Shown here piece after piece: positions 8,015-18,296 of a stretch of 21,658 bases of DNA; the first letter of the stretch is position 1, and each line of letters begins with the position of its first letter. This stretch comes from Pseudomonadota bacterium (GTDB lineage: Bacteria; Pseudomonadota; Gammaproteobacteria; Pseudomonadales; UBA5518). Under the pieces are notes generated by a model. The model did no database searches, was not told the origin of the DNA, and saw nothing but the letters and a program-made list of their open reading frames with translations. The stretch covers positions 1 to 21,658 of the forward strand of contig CAUJIL010000191.1 in the NCBI GenBank assembly GCA_963204845.1. Reading direction: 5' to 3'. Made by a program: the position numbers and the translations under genes.

Positions 8015-8046
8015 GCCCGCCCATTGGCTCCGTCCACCGCGCGCGT

Positions 8047-9144
8047 ATGCCGGACACCACGCCCCAGCGCAAGATCATCCACTGCGATTGCGACTGCTTC
8101 TACGCGGCGGTCGAGATGCGTGACGATCCGGCCCTGGCCGGATTGCCGGTGGCGGTCGGCGGCAGCGCGGACCGACGTGGCGTGATCACGACCTGCAACT
8201 ACCTGGCGCGTGGCTACGGTGTGCACTCGGCGATGCCGTCCGCGCAGGCGCGGCGCCTGTGTCCCGGGCTGATCATCATCCCGCCGGACTTCGCGAAGTA
8301 CCGCGAGGCCTCGCAACGAATCCGCCGGATCTTCCACGACTACACCGAGTTCGTGGAACCGCTGTCGCTCGACGAGGCATTTCTCGACGTCAGCGCGGCC
8401 GAGGCCTGCCACGGCAGCGCGACGCTGATCGCACGCGAGATCCGGCGCCGTGTGCGCACGGAGGTCGGGATCACCGTGTCGGCCGGGGTGGCACCGAACA
8501 AGTTTCTCGCCAAGGTCGCCAGCGACTGGAACAAGCCCGACGGCGAGTTCGTGGTGCTGCCCGCCGAGGTCGATGCCTTCGTGGCGGCGCTGCCGGTGCG
8601 CAGGCTCTGGGGCGTGGGCAAGGCGACCGCGGAGCGCCTGCAGGGGATGGGGGTGGCGACCTGCGCGGACCTGCGGCAGGTCACGCTGATCGAGCTGACC
8701 CAGCGCTTCGGGCGCTTCGGCCAGCGCATGCACGAGCTCTGCCGGGGCGTCGACGAGCGTCCGGTGGTGCCCAGCCAGCGCCGCAAGTCGCTCAGCGTCG
8801 AGCGCACCTTCGCCGACGATCTGCGCGGCCACGAGGCCTGCGCCCGGCAGATGGACGAACTGCTGCTGGCGCTGCGCTCGCGCCTGCGCCGGGTGACGGA
8901 CGACTACCTCGTCACGAAGCTGTTCGTGAAGCTCAAGTTCGCCGATTTCCGCAGCACGACCGTGGAGTGCACGGCGCGCGCGCCGGACACGCGGCGGGTG
9001 GACGAACTGCTGGCGAGCGCGCTGGAGCGCGGCGACCTCCCGGTGCGCCTGCTCGGCGTCGGCGTGCGCTTCGTCGATCTGCGCGACGAAGGCGGACCCA
9101 CCCAGCTCGAACTGTTCGCGGCCGATGCATCGTTGTCGTCATGA
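8047..9144 (+). CDS. dinB: DNA polymerase IV (Y-family translesion polymerase)
   Basis: 365 residues, within the normal DinB range. The palm carboxylates are present: Asp14 in IIHCDCDCFYA and Asp109-Glu110 in SLDEAF. The steric gate position after CF is Tyr19. Thumb and helix-hairpin-helix sequence follows (LWGVGKATAERLQGMGV), then the little-finger domain, and the C-terminus ends in a beta-clamp-binding peptide QLELF (353-357). It should bypass minor-groove and alkylation lesions under clamp control. No obvious Shine-Dalgarno precedes the start, but the leader predicted from the -10 box is short. The macro-domain gene follows 87 bp later on the same strand, with its own possible promoter between. 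Confidence 0.95.
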   Translation: MPDTTPQRKIIHCDCDCFYAAVEMRDDPALAGLPVAVGGSADRRGVITTCNYLARGYGVHSAMPSAQARRLCPGLIIIPPDFAKYREASQRIRRIFHDYTEFVEPLSLDEAFLDVSAAEACHGSATLIAREIRRRVRTEVGITVSAGVAPNKFLAKVASDWNKPDGEFVVLPAEVDAFVAALPVRRLWGVGKATAERLQGMGVATCADLRQVTLIELTQRFGRFGQRMHELCRGVDERPVVPSQRRKSLSVERTFADDLRGHEACARQMDELLLALRSRLRRVTDDYLVTKLFVKLKFADFRSTTVECTARAPDTRRVDELLASALERGDLPVRLLGVGVRFVDLRDEGGPTQLELFAADASLSS

Positions 9145-9168
9145 CGAGGGCATCACGCGGCGTTTTCG

Positions 9169-9176
9169 TATATTAT
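9169..9176 (+). promoter_or_regulatory. AT-rich -10-like patch before the macro-domain gene
   Basis: TATATTAT sits in an unusually AT-rich stretch (9161-9186) between dinB and the macro-domain gene. It offers overlapping TATATT and TATTAT hexamers 56-63 nt before ATG 9232. A -35 match is not clear. It suggests independent expression of the macro-domain gene. Confidence 0.4.
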
Positions 9177-9191
9177 GAGTTTCTGATGGAG

Positions 9192-9206
9192 CCGGCCGCT
9201 GGCCGG
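9192..9206 (+). other. perfect 6-bp-stem hairpin in the leader of the macro-domain gene
   Basis: CCGGCC, loop GCT, GGCCGG: a short but very GC-rich hairpin lying between the AT-rich promoter-like patch and the CCGGAGG ribosome site (9221-9227). No U-tract follows, so it is unlikely to be an intrinsic terminator. It could stabilise the 5' end of the mRNA. Confidence 0.45.
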
Positions 9207-9231
9207 ATGGTCGTTCACAACCGGAGGCATC

Positions 9232-9717
9232 ATGATCAAGGAAGTACACGGGGATATCCTGCTCAGCGGAGCAAACGCGATCGCGCACGGGGTGTCGCCG
9301 AACGACAATTTCGGGCAGGGGCTGGCGCTGGCGCTGCGCGAGCAGTGGCCGTCGCTGTACAAGGACTTCCGCCATTACTGCCAGACCGCACACCCGAAGC
9401 CCGGCGAGGCGTGGGTGTGGGGTGCTGCGGACGGCCGTCGCATCGTAAACCTGATGACGCAGGAAGCCGCTTACGGCCACGGCGAGAAGCCCGGGCAGGC
9501 CACGCTCCCAAACGTCAATCACGCGCTGCGTGCGCTGCACCGGATCGTGCTCGAGGAGAAATTCAGCAGCCTGGCGCTGCCCCGGCTGGCCACCGGCGTC
9601 GGCCGCCTCGAGTGGGAGGCCGTGCGCGAGCTGATCGATGAACATCTGGGCGGGCTCGCCATACCGGTGTACGTCTACGCGCGTTACGAGAAAGGCGTGA
9701 AGGCGGTCGAGAACTGA
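9232..9717 (+). CDS. macro domain-containing protein (ADP-ribose binding/hydrolase type)
   Basis: 161 residues, a single macro domain. Landmarks are Asp8 in HGDIL (adenine contact in the fold), the loop AHGVSPNDNFGQGLA in place of the usual NaNxxxxGGG loop, strand IVNLMTQEAAYGHG, and the phosphate-binding loop LPRLATGVGRLEW. The last motif resembles TARG1/DarG-type macro domains, but the TARG1 catalytic Lys (ITKK) is Gln in MTQE and the TARG1 Asp (GCGLDRL) is Gly. Either it uses other residues or it only binds ADP-ribose. A strong CCGGAGG ribosome site fixes the start. It lies between dinB and an OsmC-like gene on the same strand. A role in reversing ADP-ribosylation after DNA damage is inference. 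Confidence 0.85.
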   Translation: MIKEVHGDILLSGANAIAHGVSPNDNFGQGLALALREQWPSLYKDFRHYCQTAHPKPGEAWVWGAADGRRIVNLMTQEAAYGHGEKPGQATLPNVNHALRALHRIVLEEKFSSLALPRLATGVGRLEWEAVRELIDEHLGGLAIPVYVYARYEKGVKAVEN

Positions 9718-9738
9718 TCGTCCGAGGGAGGATCCGGC

Positions 9739-10173
9739 ATGCACCCCTTTCCGCATCGTTACGTCGTCAACGCGCTGACCACGCCCGGCAGCACCGTGAC
9801 CGTGCGCAGCCCTGACCTGGAAGACATCCAGAGCACGGCACCGCCCGAGTTCAACGGCCCGCCCGGCAACTGGTCCCCGGAGACGCTGTTCGTGGCCGCG
9901 GTCGCCGACTGCTTCGTGCTGAGTTTCCGCGCCGTTGCGAATGCCTCGCGGCTCGACTGGAGCGAGATCGACTGCGAGGCGGCAGGCGTGCTCGATCGCA
10001 CGGACGAGGGATTGTGGTTCACGCGCATCGAGTTGCAGGTGAAGCTGCGGGTCCCGCCGGGAGCCGATCCCGAGCGCGCCGCGCGCTTGCTCGAGAAAGC
10101 GGAGCAGAGTTGCCTGGTGTCGAAGTCGCTGCGCTCGCAAGTAACGCTGGGCACCGAAGTGACGGTGGGCTAG
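9739..10173 (+). CDS. OsmC family protein
   Basis: 144 residues with the OsmC/Ohr signature. The two peroxidatic cysteines are Cys58 in AADCF and Cys125 in EQSCLVSKSL, and the upstream SPETLFVAAVADC helix is typical. Members reduce organic hydroperoxides using thiol or lipoyl donors in the cytoplasm. GGGAGGA lies upstream of ATG 9739, and the gene follows the macro-domain gene by 21 bp, so they are probably co-transcribed. Its TAG stop shares the palindrome CTAG with the stop of the convergent DUF2505 gene. Whether it is OsmC proper, Ohr or the YhfA branch cannot be decided by eye. Confidence 0.88.
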   Translation: MHPFPHRYVVNALTTPGSTVTVRSPDLEDIQSTAPPEFNGPPGNWSPETLFVAAVADCFVLSFRAVANASRLDWSEIDCEAAGVLDRTDEGLWFTRIELQVKLRVPPGADPERAARLLEKAEQSCLVSKSLRSQVTLGTEVTVG

Positions 10174-10646
10174 CCGAGCATGCCGGCCAGATAATCGAGT
10201 TCGGCACGCGTGCTGGCCTCGGTCTGGCCGAGGAAGAAGCTTTCCACGCGCCGCCCCAGCAACGGGATGGGGGCGCGCACCATGAACCGCACGCTGTAGA
10301 TGCAGCCGCCCGCGGCTTCGGGGCGCAGCTGCAACTCGGATTCCACGGTTACCGGCTGGCCGCGCAGTGACAGCAGCGCGCGTCCCGACCGGGCCGCCCC
10401 GCGCACCGACCAGCGTTCGACGATCTCGAGCGTCTGCTGGCTTTGCAGCAGCGGCGACAGGAACGCCGGCACACCGCGTTCGACCTCGCGCGTGAGCGTG
10501 ACCACGACCTGTTCGTCGTCGTCCTCGACGGTGCAGTCGGCTGCCAGTTCGCCGAGTGCGAGCGAACGCTGGACGAGGAAGTCGGCGTTGCTGAGCAGCC
10601 CGAACACGCGCTCCGCGCCCGCCTTGAAGTGATATTCGATAGCCAT
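10170..10646 (-). CDS. DUF2505 family protein (SRPBCC/START-like fold)
   Basis: 158 residues. It begins MAIEYHFKAGAERVFGLLSNADFL, the standard opening of DUF2505, a branch of the SRPBCC ligand-binding superfamily. The sequence alternates strands (VVVTLTREV, TLEIVERWSV, ESELQLRP, YSVRFMVRAPIPLLGRRVE) and ends in a long helix, the helix-grip arrangement that encloses a hydrophobic ligand. No catalytic function is established for the family. The gene is convergent with the OsmC-like gene, overlapping by 4 nt. It lies 49 bp downstream of fabH-like on the same strand, which hints at a lipid-related ligand (inference only). Confidence 0.85.
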   Translation of the reverse strand: MAIEYHFKAGAERVFGLLSNADFLVQRSLALGELAADCTVEDDDEQVVVTLTREVERGVPAFLSPLLQSQQTLEIVERWSVRGAARSGRALLSLRGQPVTVESELQLRPEAAGGCIYSVRFMVRAPIPLLGRRVESFFLGQTEASTRAELDYLAGMLG

Positions 10647-10695
10647 CGCGCGAAATCCGTGCTCTTTCGTTTGCGTGCGGACGAATTCTAGCCGA

Positions 10696-11820
<1,125 letters not shown>

Positions 11821-11954
11821 CTGCCGCTCCCGTGTCCCACATCATAGGCGCGGCGATTGTACGGCATGCGCGGCTCATGCGTACGTGAAAACCGGGTCTG
11901 GATGGTTCCGTGCCCGCCTGCCGACCGTGCCAGCGCGGCGCGTGAGCCATTCCC

Positions 11955-12176
11955 GCAGGTTCGGCCTATGAGGGAGTCGCCAAAGCCCGCGAAGCGTGCG
12001 GTGGCGATTTCGCACCGGTGGGCGTACGCCGCAGGGATGCGGCGTTCGAGCCTACAGGGATGTATTCACGGCGTCCCACGGGTGTGAAATCGCCGTCGCG
12101 CGCTGGCACCGTCCCACGGCGAGAGGTTCTTGCGACACCCTCCTGTTGCCGAACGATGTCCGGACAGAGCCCGGAC

Positions 12177-12180
<4 letters not shown>
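11955..12180 (-). repeat. REP/BIME element split by an inserted palindromic element
   Basis: The outer pieces reconstitute the 50-bp element seen at 21544-21593. On the plus strand the left piece 11955-11969 reads GCAG then GTTCGGCC then TAT. The right piece 12143-12180 holds the complementary arm TGCCGAAC (12147-12154), spacer GAT, the hairpin GTCCGGAC-AGA-GCCCGGAC (12158-12176) and CTAC (12177-12180). Removing 11970-12142 gives a near-continuous match to the intact copy. CTAC read on the minus strand is GTAG, whose TAG is the pntB stop codon. This element and its insert account for most of the 356-bp gap between fabH-like and pntB. Confidence 0.8.
11970..12142. mobile_element. 173-bp MITE-like palindromic insertion inside the BIME
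   Basis: Ends are inverted repeats: GAGGGAGTCGCCAA (11970-11983) against the complement of 12129-12142, GAGGGTGTCGCAAG, with 11-12 of 14 identical. Inside are long arms 12003-12024 and 12072-12094 (both carrying GGCGATTTC and GTGGG on one reading) and a perfect inner hairpin ACGCCGCA-GGGA-TGCGGCGT (12026-12045). Flanks CCTAT (11965-11969) and CCTGT (12142-12146) may be a decayed 5-nt target duplication. There is no open frame of note, so mobilisation would need a transposase in trans. MITE identity is inference from structure. Confidence 0.65.
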
Positions 12181-13537
<1,357 letters not shown>

Positions 13538-13541
<4 letters not shown>

Positions 13542-13831
13542 GATTTCGCACCGCCTTGCTTCTTCTTGAACATGCCGAGCATGCGGTCGGTGACCACGTA
13601 GCCGCCGACGACGTTGATCGTGGCCAGCGCCACCGCGCCGGTGCCGAGCACCAGCGCGAGCGAACCGTGGTCGGCACCCGCCGACACCAGTGCGCCGACC
13701 AGCGTGATGCCCGAGATCGCGTTGGACGCCGACATCAGTGGCGTGTGCAGCGTCGACGGCACCTTGTTGATCAGCTCGAAGCCGAGAAATATCGAAAGCA
13801 TCAGGATGAATGTCAGATATACGGGTTCCAC
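13538..13831 (-). CDS. pntAB: NAD(P) transhydrogenase subunit alpha part 2 (membrane)
   Basis: 97 residues with three predicted membrane spans (VYLTFILMLSIFLGFELI; SGITLVGALVSAG; LALVLGTGAVALATINVVGGYVV) and the conserved stretch VPSTLHTPLMSASNAISG. This is the alpha-2 membrane part of a transhydrogenase whose alpha chain is split, as in Rhodospirillum rubrum. The start is GTG at 13831, with GAGGG upstream inside the end of pntAA. It lies 10 bp after pntAA and overlaps pntB by 4 nt, so all three are one operon. Confidence 0.94.
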
Positions 13832-13841
13832 GCGGCGGCCC

Positions 13842-14975
13842 TCAGCGCTTCAGGTTCTTGATGGTCTGGTTCACGATCGCACCGTCGTGCGTGATCACGC
13901 AGCCCTGGATGATGTCGTCCTCGAAGTTCAGCACCATCCGCTTCTCCTCCTTGTGCCAGAACTCCTCGATCAGGTTGTGCAGGTTCGACGAATACATCTG
14001 GCTGGCGTCGCGCGCGACGTGGTTGGCCCAGTTGCCGTCGCCGATGATCGTGACGCCGTTCGCCACCACCGTCCGGCCGGCCACCGAGCCCTCGACGTTG
14101 CCGCCGGTTTCGGCCGCCATGTCGACGATCACGCTGCCCGGGCGCATGCCCGCGACCATGTCGCGCGTCACCAGCACCGGCGGCTTGCGGCCGAATACCT
14201 GCGCGGTGGTGATCACGACGTCGGACTCGGCGATCTGCCTGGCCTGGCCCTGCTTCTGCAATTCCAGTTGCTCCGCGGTCAGTTGCACGGCGTAGCCGTC
14301 CTTGGTCTGTCCGGTCTCGCCGAGGTCGATGTGCAGGAACTTCGCGCCCAGCGACTGCACCTGCTCGGCGACCACCGAGCGCGTGTCGAAGGCCACGACC
14401 TTCGCGCCCAGGCGCCGCGCGGTGGCGATCGCCTGCAGGCCGGCGACGCCGGCGCCGATCACGAACACATTGGCCGGTTTCAGCGTTCCGGCCGGCGTCA
14501 TCATCATCGGCAGGATGCGCGGCAGGCGCGAGGCGGCCAGCAACACCATCACGTAGCCGGCGAGGTTCGCCTGCGAACTCAGCGCGTCCATCTTCTGCGA
14601 ACGCGTGGTGCGCGGAATCATCTCCATGCTGACCGCACTGGTGCCCGCCGTGGCGAAAGCATCGATCAGCGCCGGCTCGTTGAAGGGGTCGAGGTAGCTG
14701 ACGTGGATCGCTCCGCGTTTCAGCACGGCGATCTCCTCGAGCGGTGGCTTGTGCAGCCGCAGCACCAGATCGGCGCTCGCCAGCAGGCTGTGGCGGTCGG
14801 TGGCGATGCGCGCGCCCGCGGCCTCGTAATCGGCGTCCGCATGTCCGGCGCCCGTGCCCAGCCCCGATTCGATCATGACCTCGGCGCCGGCCCGTACCAG
14901 CTTCTGCACGCTCGCGGGTATCAGTGCGGCGCGGTTCTCGCCCGGCATCAGCTCTCGTGGAACGCCTGTCAGCAT
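13842..14975 (-). CDS. pntAA: NAD(P) transhydrogenase subunit alpha part 1
   Basis: 377 residues, the soluble NAD(H)-binding domain I, related to alanine dehydrogenase. The RQD loop that bridges to domain III is intact (Arg122, Gln127, Asp130, then ALSSQANLAGY), and the dinucleotide fold shows GAGVAG (174-179) followed by an acidic strand end VVAFDTRS. It binds NADH and passes hydride to NADP on PntB. AGGAG lies 8 nt upstream of the ATG. It is the first gene of pntAA-pntAB-pntB and has a TATAAT box about 70 nt upstream. Confidence 0.95.
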   Translation of the reverse strand: MLTGVPRELMPGENRAALIPASVQKLVRAGAEVMIESGLGTGAGHADADYEAAGARIATDRHSLLASADLVLRLHKPPLEEIAVLKRGAIHVSYLDPFNEPALIDAFATAGTSAVSMEMIPRTTRSQKMDALSSQANLAGYVMVLLAASRLPRILPMMMTPAGTLKPANVFVIGAGVAGLQAIATARRLGAKVVAFDTRSVVAEQVQSLGAKFLHIDLGETGQTKDGYAVQLTAEQLELQKQGQARQIAESDVVITTAQVFGRKPPVLVTRDMVAGMRPGSVIVDMAAETGGNVEGSVAGRTVVANGVTIIGDGNWANHVARDASQMYSSNLHNLIEEFWHKEEKRMVLNFEDDIIQGCVITHDGAIVNQTIKNLKR

Positions 14976-15044
14976 GCGCTGTCTCCTGGTCTTCGTTCGT
15001 TGTCGGGGGCTCGAATGTACCGGTCGCCGGCCGGGTCCAGCCCG

Positions 15045-15050
15045 ATTATA
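15045..15050 (-). promoter_or_regulatory. putative -10 box of the pnt operon
   Basis: On the minus strand this reads TATAAT, preceded by TGCG, in the 128-bp gap between pntAA and the propeller gene, 70 nt before the pntAA start. No clear -35 hexamer was seen at 16-18 nt. Confidence 0.45.
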
Positions 15051-15103
15051 CGCACGGAACCGGCGCCGGATTCACCCGGGGGGATGATATCGCGTCCCGG
15101 GGT

Positions 15104-16711
15104 TCAGCGGCGCCGCCAACGCAGGATGCTGCCGTCGCGATCGACACTGAGGTAGATCGCATCGTCCGCGTCGACCGCCACGCCAGTCAACGCTCCGCCC
15201 CCCGCGTGCCCGGCGATGCCGAGCGGCAAATCGTCGGCGATCGCGTCGATGTCGCCGGTGCGCGGATCGAGCAGCAGCAGGCGCCGGGCGCCGCTTTCGG
15301 CCACCGCCAGGCGGCCATCGGACAGCACGGCGATACCCTCGGGGCGGACCAGCCCTGCGGCGAGCGTGCGGCGGCTGCCGTCGTTTGCGAGCAACACCAC
15401 ACGTCCGGTGGCCGACTCGGTGAGCGCGTAACCGTCGCGGGTGATCGCGAGCCCGCCCGGCGCGGCGAAGCCGGTCGCGAGCACGCGCCGTGCGTTCACG
15501 TCCTGCGCATCCAGCAGCACCAGGCGGCCACCGTCGGCCGCCTCGGCGACCACGACGTGGCCGGGATCCGGCATCGCGAGTGCGCGCGGCTGCGCCAGTG
15601 GAGACCAGCGCGCCACGACCGCCGCGGTCGCGGTGTCGCGCAGCTGCAGGTCCCCGCTTTCCGGACTCGCGGTGGCGAGGCGCGCGCCGGCGGCGGCCGC
15701 GAGCAGCGGATAGCCCGAATCGTTCAGCGAGCGGCTGACGTCGCCCACGCGGCCCGAGGCCAGGTCGACCGCCGCGATGCTGAAGGTGTCGGCGACGTAG
15801 AGCGTCGGCCCCGACACCGCGATCCCGGCCGGCAGCGTGAGCGGGCTGGACAGCACGGTGCGCACCGCGCCGCCGTCGAGGGCTACCTCGTAGATCGCGT
15901 TGTCCGCCATGTTGGTCACGAACAGGCGGTCATCGGCGCTGAAGGCGAGGTTGTCCAGGTTGCCGGGCGCCGTCGCGACGAGTTCGCGGCGCCTGGAGGC
16001 GATGTCGATGCGGAAGATCTCGCCGGTCTCGTTGTCGATCGCGAACAGGCGCCCCCGCGAGTCGAAGTTCGCCGCGGCCGGCTGCGTCATGCCCTCGGTG
16101 ACCACCTCGAGCGCGCCGCCGTCGACATCGATGCACACGATCTGGCCGCGGAACCACAGCGGTCCGCACAGCCGGCCGTCGGGGCCGAAGTCGAAGCCGT
16201 TGAGTCCGCCCAGATCGCGCCGCACCAGCCGCGGTTCGTGCTGGCCCGTGGTATCGAACTCCCACAGCGCGTCGCCAAGGAACACCTGGGTGCCGAACAG
16301 CCGCCCGCGTGCATCGAGCGCCAGCGAATTGAGTCCCGGCAGCCCGCGGCCGAGCACCCGCAGCGTGCCGTCCGGTGCGCGCGCGTTCATGGTGCCCTGC
16401 GAGAAGCCGGTCCAGTACACGGTGCCGTCGGGTCCGAACTCGACGTCGTCGGCCTCGCCGTGCGGCGGTGGCACCAGCACCTCGCTGGCGCCAGTGGCGG
16501 GATCGACGCGGTGCAGCGCCTGTCCCATCACGCTGCCGACGTGGATCATGCCGTCGGGCCCGAACGCGAGCCCGTGGATGCCGCGCAGCGGCGAGCCGGG
16601 GACCAGCACTTCGCGTTGCCAGGCGTCCTGCCCGCCCGCGGCCGGCATGCAGGCAAGGAGCGCTGCGCCCAGTGCGGCCGAGCGCAGCAGGGATGAATCG
16701 ATGCGGAACAT
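15104..16711 (-). CDS. exported SMP-30/NHL-type beta-propeller protein, possible lipoprotein
   Basis: 535 residues from ATG 16711 (an in-frame GTG at 16723 would add four). The N-terminus has basic residues, a hydrophobic stretch LLRSAALGAALLAC and then MPAAGGQ: a signal peptide with a possible lipobox LLAC, so it is periplasmic or membrane-anchored. The rest is repeated propeller blades with recurrent FGPDG, LDARGRLF, ADDRLFVTN and PAGIAV motifs, long enough for a double or enlarged propeller. Such proteins are lactonases, dehydrogenase-like or only binding; no CxxCH haem site is present. It starts 20 nt after the ALDH stop, so the two are an operon, and the intervening bases include a repeat remnant. 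Confidence 0.78.
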   Translation of the reverse strand: MFRIDSSLLRSAALGAALLACMPAAGGQDAWQREVLVPGSPLRGIHGLAFGPDGMIHVGSVMGQALHRVDPATGASEVLVPPPHGEADDVEFGPDGTVYWTGFSQGTMNARAPDGTLRVLGRGLPGLNSLALDARGRLFGTQVFLGDALWEFDTTGQHEPRLVRRDLGGLNGFDFGPDGRLCGPLWFRGQIVCIDVDGGALEVVTEGMTQPAAANFDSRGRLFAIDNETGEIFRIDIASRRRELVATAPGNLDNLAFSADDRLFVTNMADNAIYEVALDGGAVRTVLSSPLTLPAGIAVSGPTLYVADTFSIAAVDLASGRVGDVSRSLNDSGYPLLAAAAGARLATASPESGDLQLRDTATAAVVARWSPLAQPRALAMPDPGHVVVAEAADGGRLVLLDAQDVNARRVLATGFAAPGGLAITRDGYALTESATGRVVLLANDGSRRTLAAGLVRPEGIAVLSDGRLAVAESGARRLLLLDPRTGDIDAIADDLPLGIAGHAGGGALTGVAVDADDAIYLSVDRDGSILRWRRR

Positions 16712-16723
16712 GCGGTGTCTCAC

Positions 16724-16735
16724 GCCCGGACCTAC
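16724..16735 (-). repeat. REP head remnant (GTAG plus one hairpin arm) at the ALDH stop codon
   Basis: On the minus strand the 12 bases read GTAGGTCCGGGC, identical to the head and first arm of the elements at 21544 and 12180; the second arm is absent. TAG at 16734-16732 is the ALDH stop. Only half an element is left, so chance cannot be fully excluded, but a 12-nt match exactly at a stop codon, as in two other genes here, argues for common origin. Confidence 0.6.
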
Positions 16736-18177
16736 CGGCTCAGGAACTCGAGCACGGTGGTGGCGAGGCGCCCGTACGGCGGGGCCAGGAACTTCAGCGG
16801 GCTGAAGCGCGCCTGCCGGAACACCGGCCGCAGCTTCGAGAAGGTCAGGAAACCCTCGTGCCCGTGGTTTGGGCCCTTGCCGCTGGCGCCGACGCCGCCG
16901 AACGGCAGGTCGTGTTGCGCCACGTGGAACAGCGCGTCGTTGACGCTGACGCCACCGGAGATCACGCGCTCGATCAGCATCTGCACACGTGCCTGGTCGT
17001 TGCTGAACGGGTAGAGCGCGAGCGGGCGTGGCTGCGCGTTGATGCGCTGGATCACGTCCTCGAGCGCGGTGTAGGCGTAGACCGGCAGCACCGGACCGAA
17101 GATCTCGCGCGTCGCGAGCTCGCAGTCCGCCGGCAGGTCCAGCACGAGGTGCGGCGCGATGCGTCGCGTGGACTCGTCCCAGCGCGGCCCCGGCAGCAGC
17201 GGGATCACGGTGGCGCCGCGCGCCTCGGCTTCGGCGAGCGCGGCGGTGATGCGGCCGAACGCGCGCGCGTCGATCACGGCCGTCAGGTCGGGGCTGTCGA
17301 GCCGCGGGTAGCGCGCGGGCACGATGCGGCGCGCCGCTTCGACGAACTCACCGACGCGGTGTGCGGGCACGAACACATGGTCGACCGTGGTGCAGATCTG
17401 TCCGGCGTTGAACAGCTTGACGAACAGGATGCGTTCGGCCGCCGTCGCGAGCGGGTAGTCGTCGCAGATCACCGCCGGCGACTTGCCGCCCAGTTCCAGC
17501 GTGACGGGGCAGAGGTTGCGCGCCGCCGCCGCCATCACGCTGCGGCCGGTGGCGCCGGAGCCGGTGAACAGCAGGTGATCGAACGGCAGCTGCGAGAACG
17601 CGATACCCACACCGCCGGTCTCGTCGAACACCGCGAGCTTCTGGCGCGGGAAGTAGTGCGGCAGCCGCTCGAGCATCAGCTGCGCCAGATGCCGCGAGTT
17701 CTCCGACATCTTGACCATCGCGCGGTTGCCGGCGGCGAAGATGCTCACCAGCGGCAGCAGGCTGAGATTCAGCGGGAAATTCCACGGCACGATCACACCG
17801 ACCACGCCCAGCGGTTGCGCAATGACGCGGTTGCGCGCACCGGGGAACGTGGACCAGTCGACCGGCCGGCGCTGCGGCTTCATCCAGCGCTTCAGGTGCT
17901 TCAGTGCGTGCTCGACGCCGTCGAGCACGGTGACGATCTCGGCGAACAGCGTCTCGTGGCGCGAGCGGTGGCCGTAGTCTGCGGCGATCGCGGCGACGAT
18001 CGCCTCGCGGTGCTCGCGCACGAAGCGCGCCAGCTGGCGCAGATCCTCGCGTCGTTCGTCGATGGACGGCACGGGGTGGGCCAGGTACGCGGCGCGCTGC
18101 AACGCCAGCGTGGCCTCGAGTTCCATCGCACCCGCTTGCGCGGTGCCGGTGTCCGGCGTACTGCCTGGGTCGTGCAT
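16732..18177 (-). CDS. aldehyde dehydrogenase, coniferyl aldehyde dehydrogenase-like (CalB type)
   Basis: 481 residues from ATG 18177. ALDH landmarks: PWNFP with Asn133, KMSEN with Lys156, the NAD-fold FTGSGATG, general base Glu228 in LELGGKSP, nucleophile Cys262 in AGQICTT, and REIFGPVLPV. The short N-terminus and the tail SPLKFLAPPYG match the class-3-like coniferyl aldehyde dehydrogenases of Pseudomonas, which oxidise aromatic or fatty aldehydes with NAD(P). Substrate is inferred. A longer frame to 18243 exists, but its extra residues look non-conserved and precede only a weak ribosome site, as does 18177. It is divergent from the phosphotransferase and followed by the exported propeller. 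Confidence 0.88.
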   Translation of the reverse strand: MHDPGSTPDTGTAQAGAMELEATLALQRAAYLAHPVPSIDERREDLRQLARFVREHREAIVAAIAADYGHRSRHETLFAEIVTVLDGVEHALKHLKRWMKPQRRPVDWSTFPGARNRVIAQPLGVVGVIVPWNFPLNLSLLPLVSIFAAGNRAMVKMSENSRHLAQLMLERLPHYFPRQKLAVFDETGGVGIAFSQLPFDHLLFTGSGATGRSVMAAAARNLCPVTLELGGKSPAVICDDYPLATAAERILFVKLFNAGQICTTVDHVFVPAHRVGEFVEAARRIVPARYPRLDSPDLTAVIDARAFGRITAALAEAEARGATVIPLLPGPRWDESTRRIAPHLVLDLPADCELATREIFGPVLPVYAYTALEDVIQRINAQPRPLALYPFSNDQARVQMLIERVISGGVSVNDALFHVAQHDLPFGGVGASGKGPNHGHEGFLTFSKLRPVFRQARFSPLKFLAPPYGRLATTVLEFLSR

Positions 18178-18296
18178 CGGTCGTTGTTTTCCGCATCTCG
18201 ATGACGCCGGCAGCATAGCATGCACGCCCGCCGCGGTTGCCAAAGCCAGACTGCCGGTGCAAGGTTCCGGGCTTGCCTGGCAGGGAGACTCGGGTC

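Noticed and set aside
7914..8046. LexA operator for dinB
   Set aside because: No CTG-N10-CAG or CTGT-N8-ACAG pattern is present in the upstream region.
9192..9206. Rho-independent terminator of dinB
   Set aside because: The hairpin is perfect but short, and no T-run follows; it lies in the leader of the next gene.
15028..15044. Further REP copy upstream of pntAA (CGGGTCCAGCCCG)
   Set aside because: The stem is only 4 bp, no GTAG head is present and it does not align with the repeat family.
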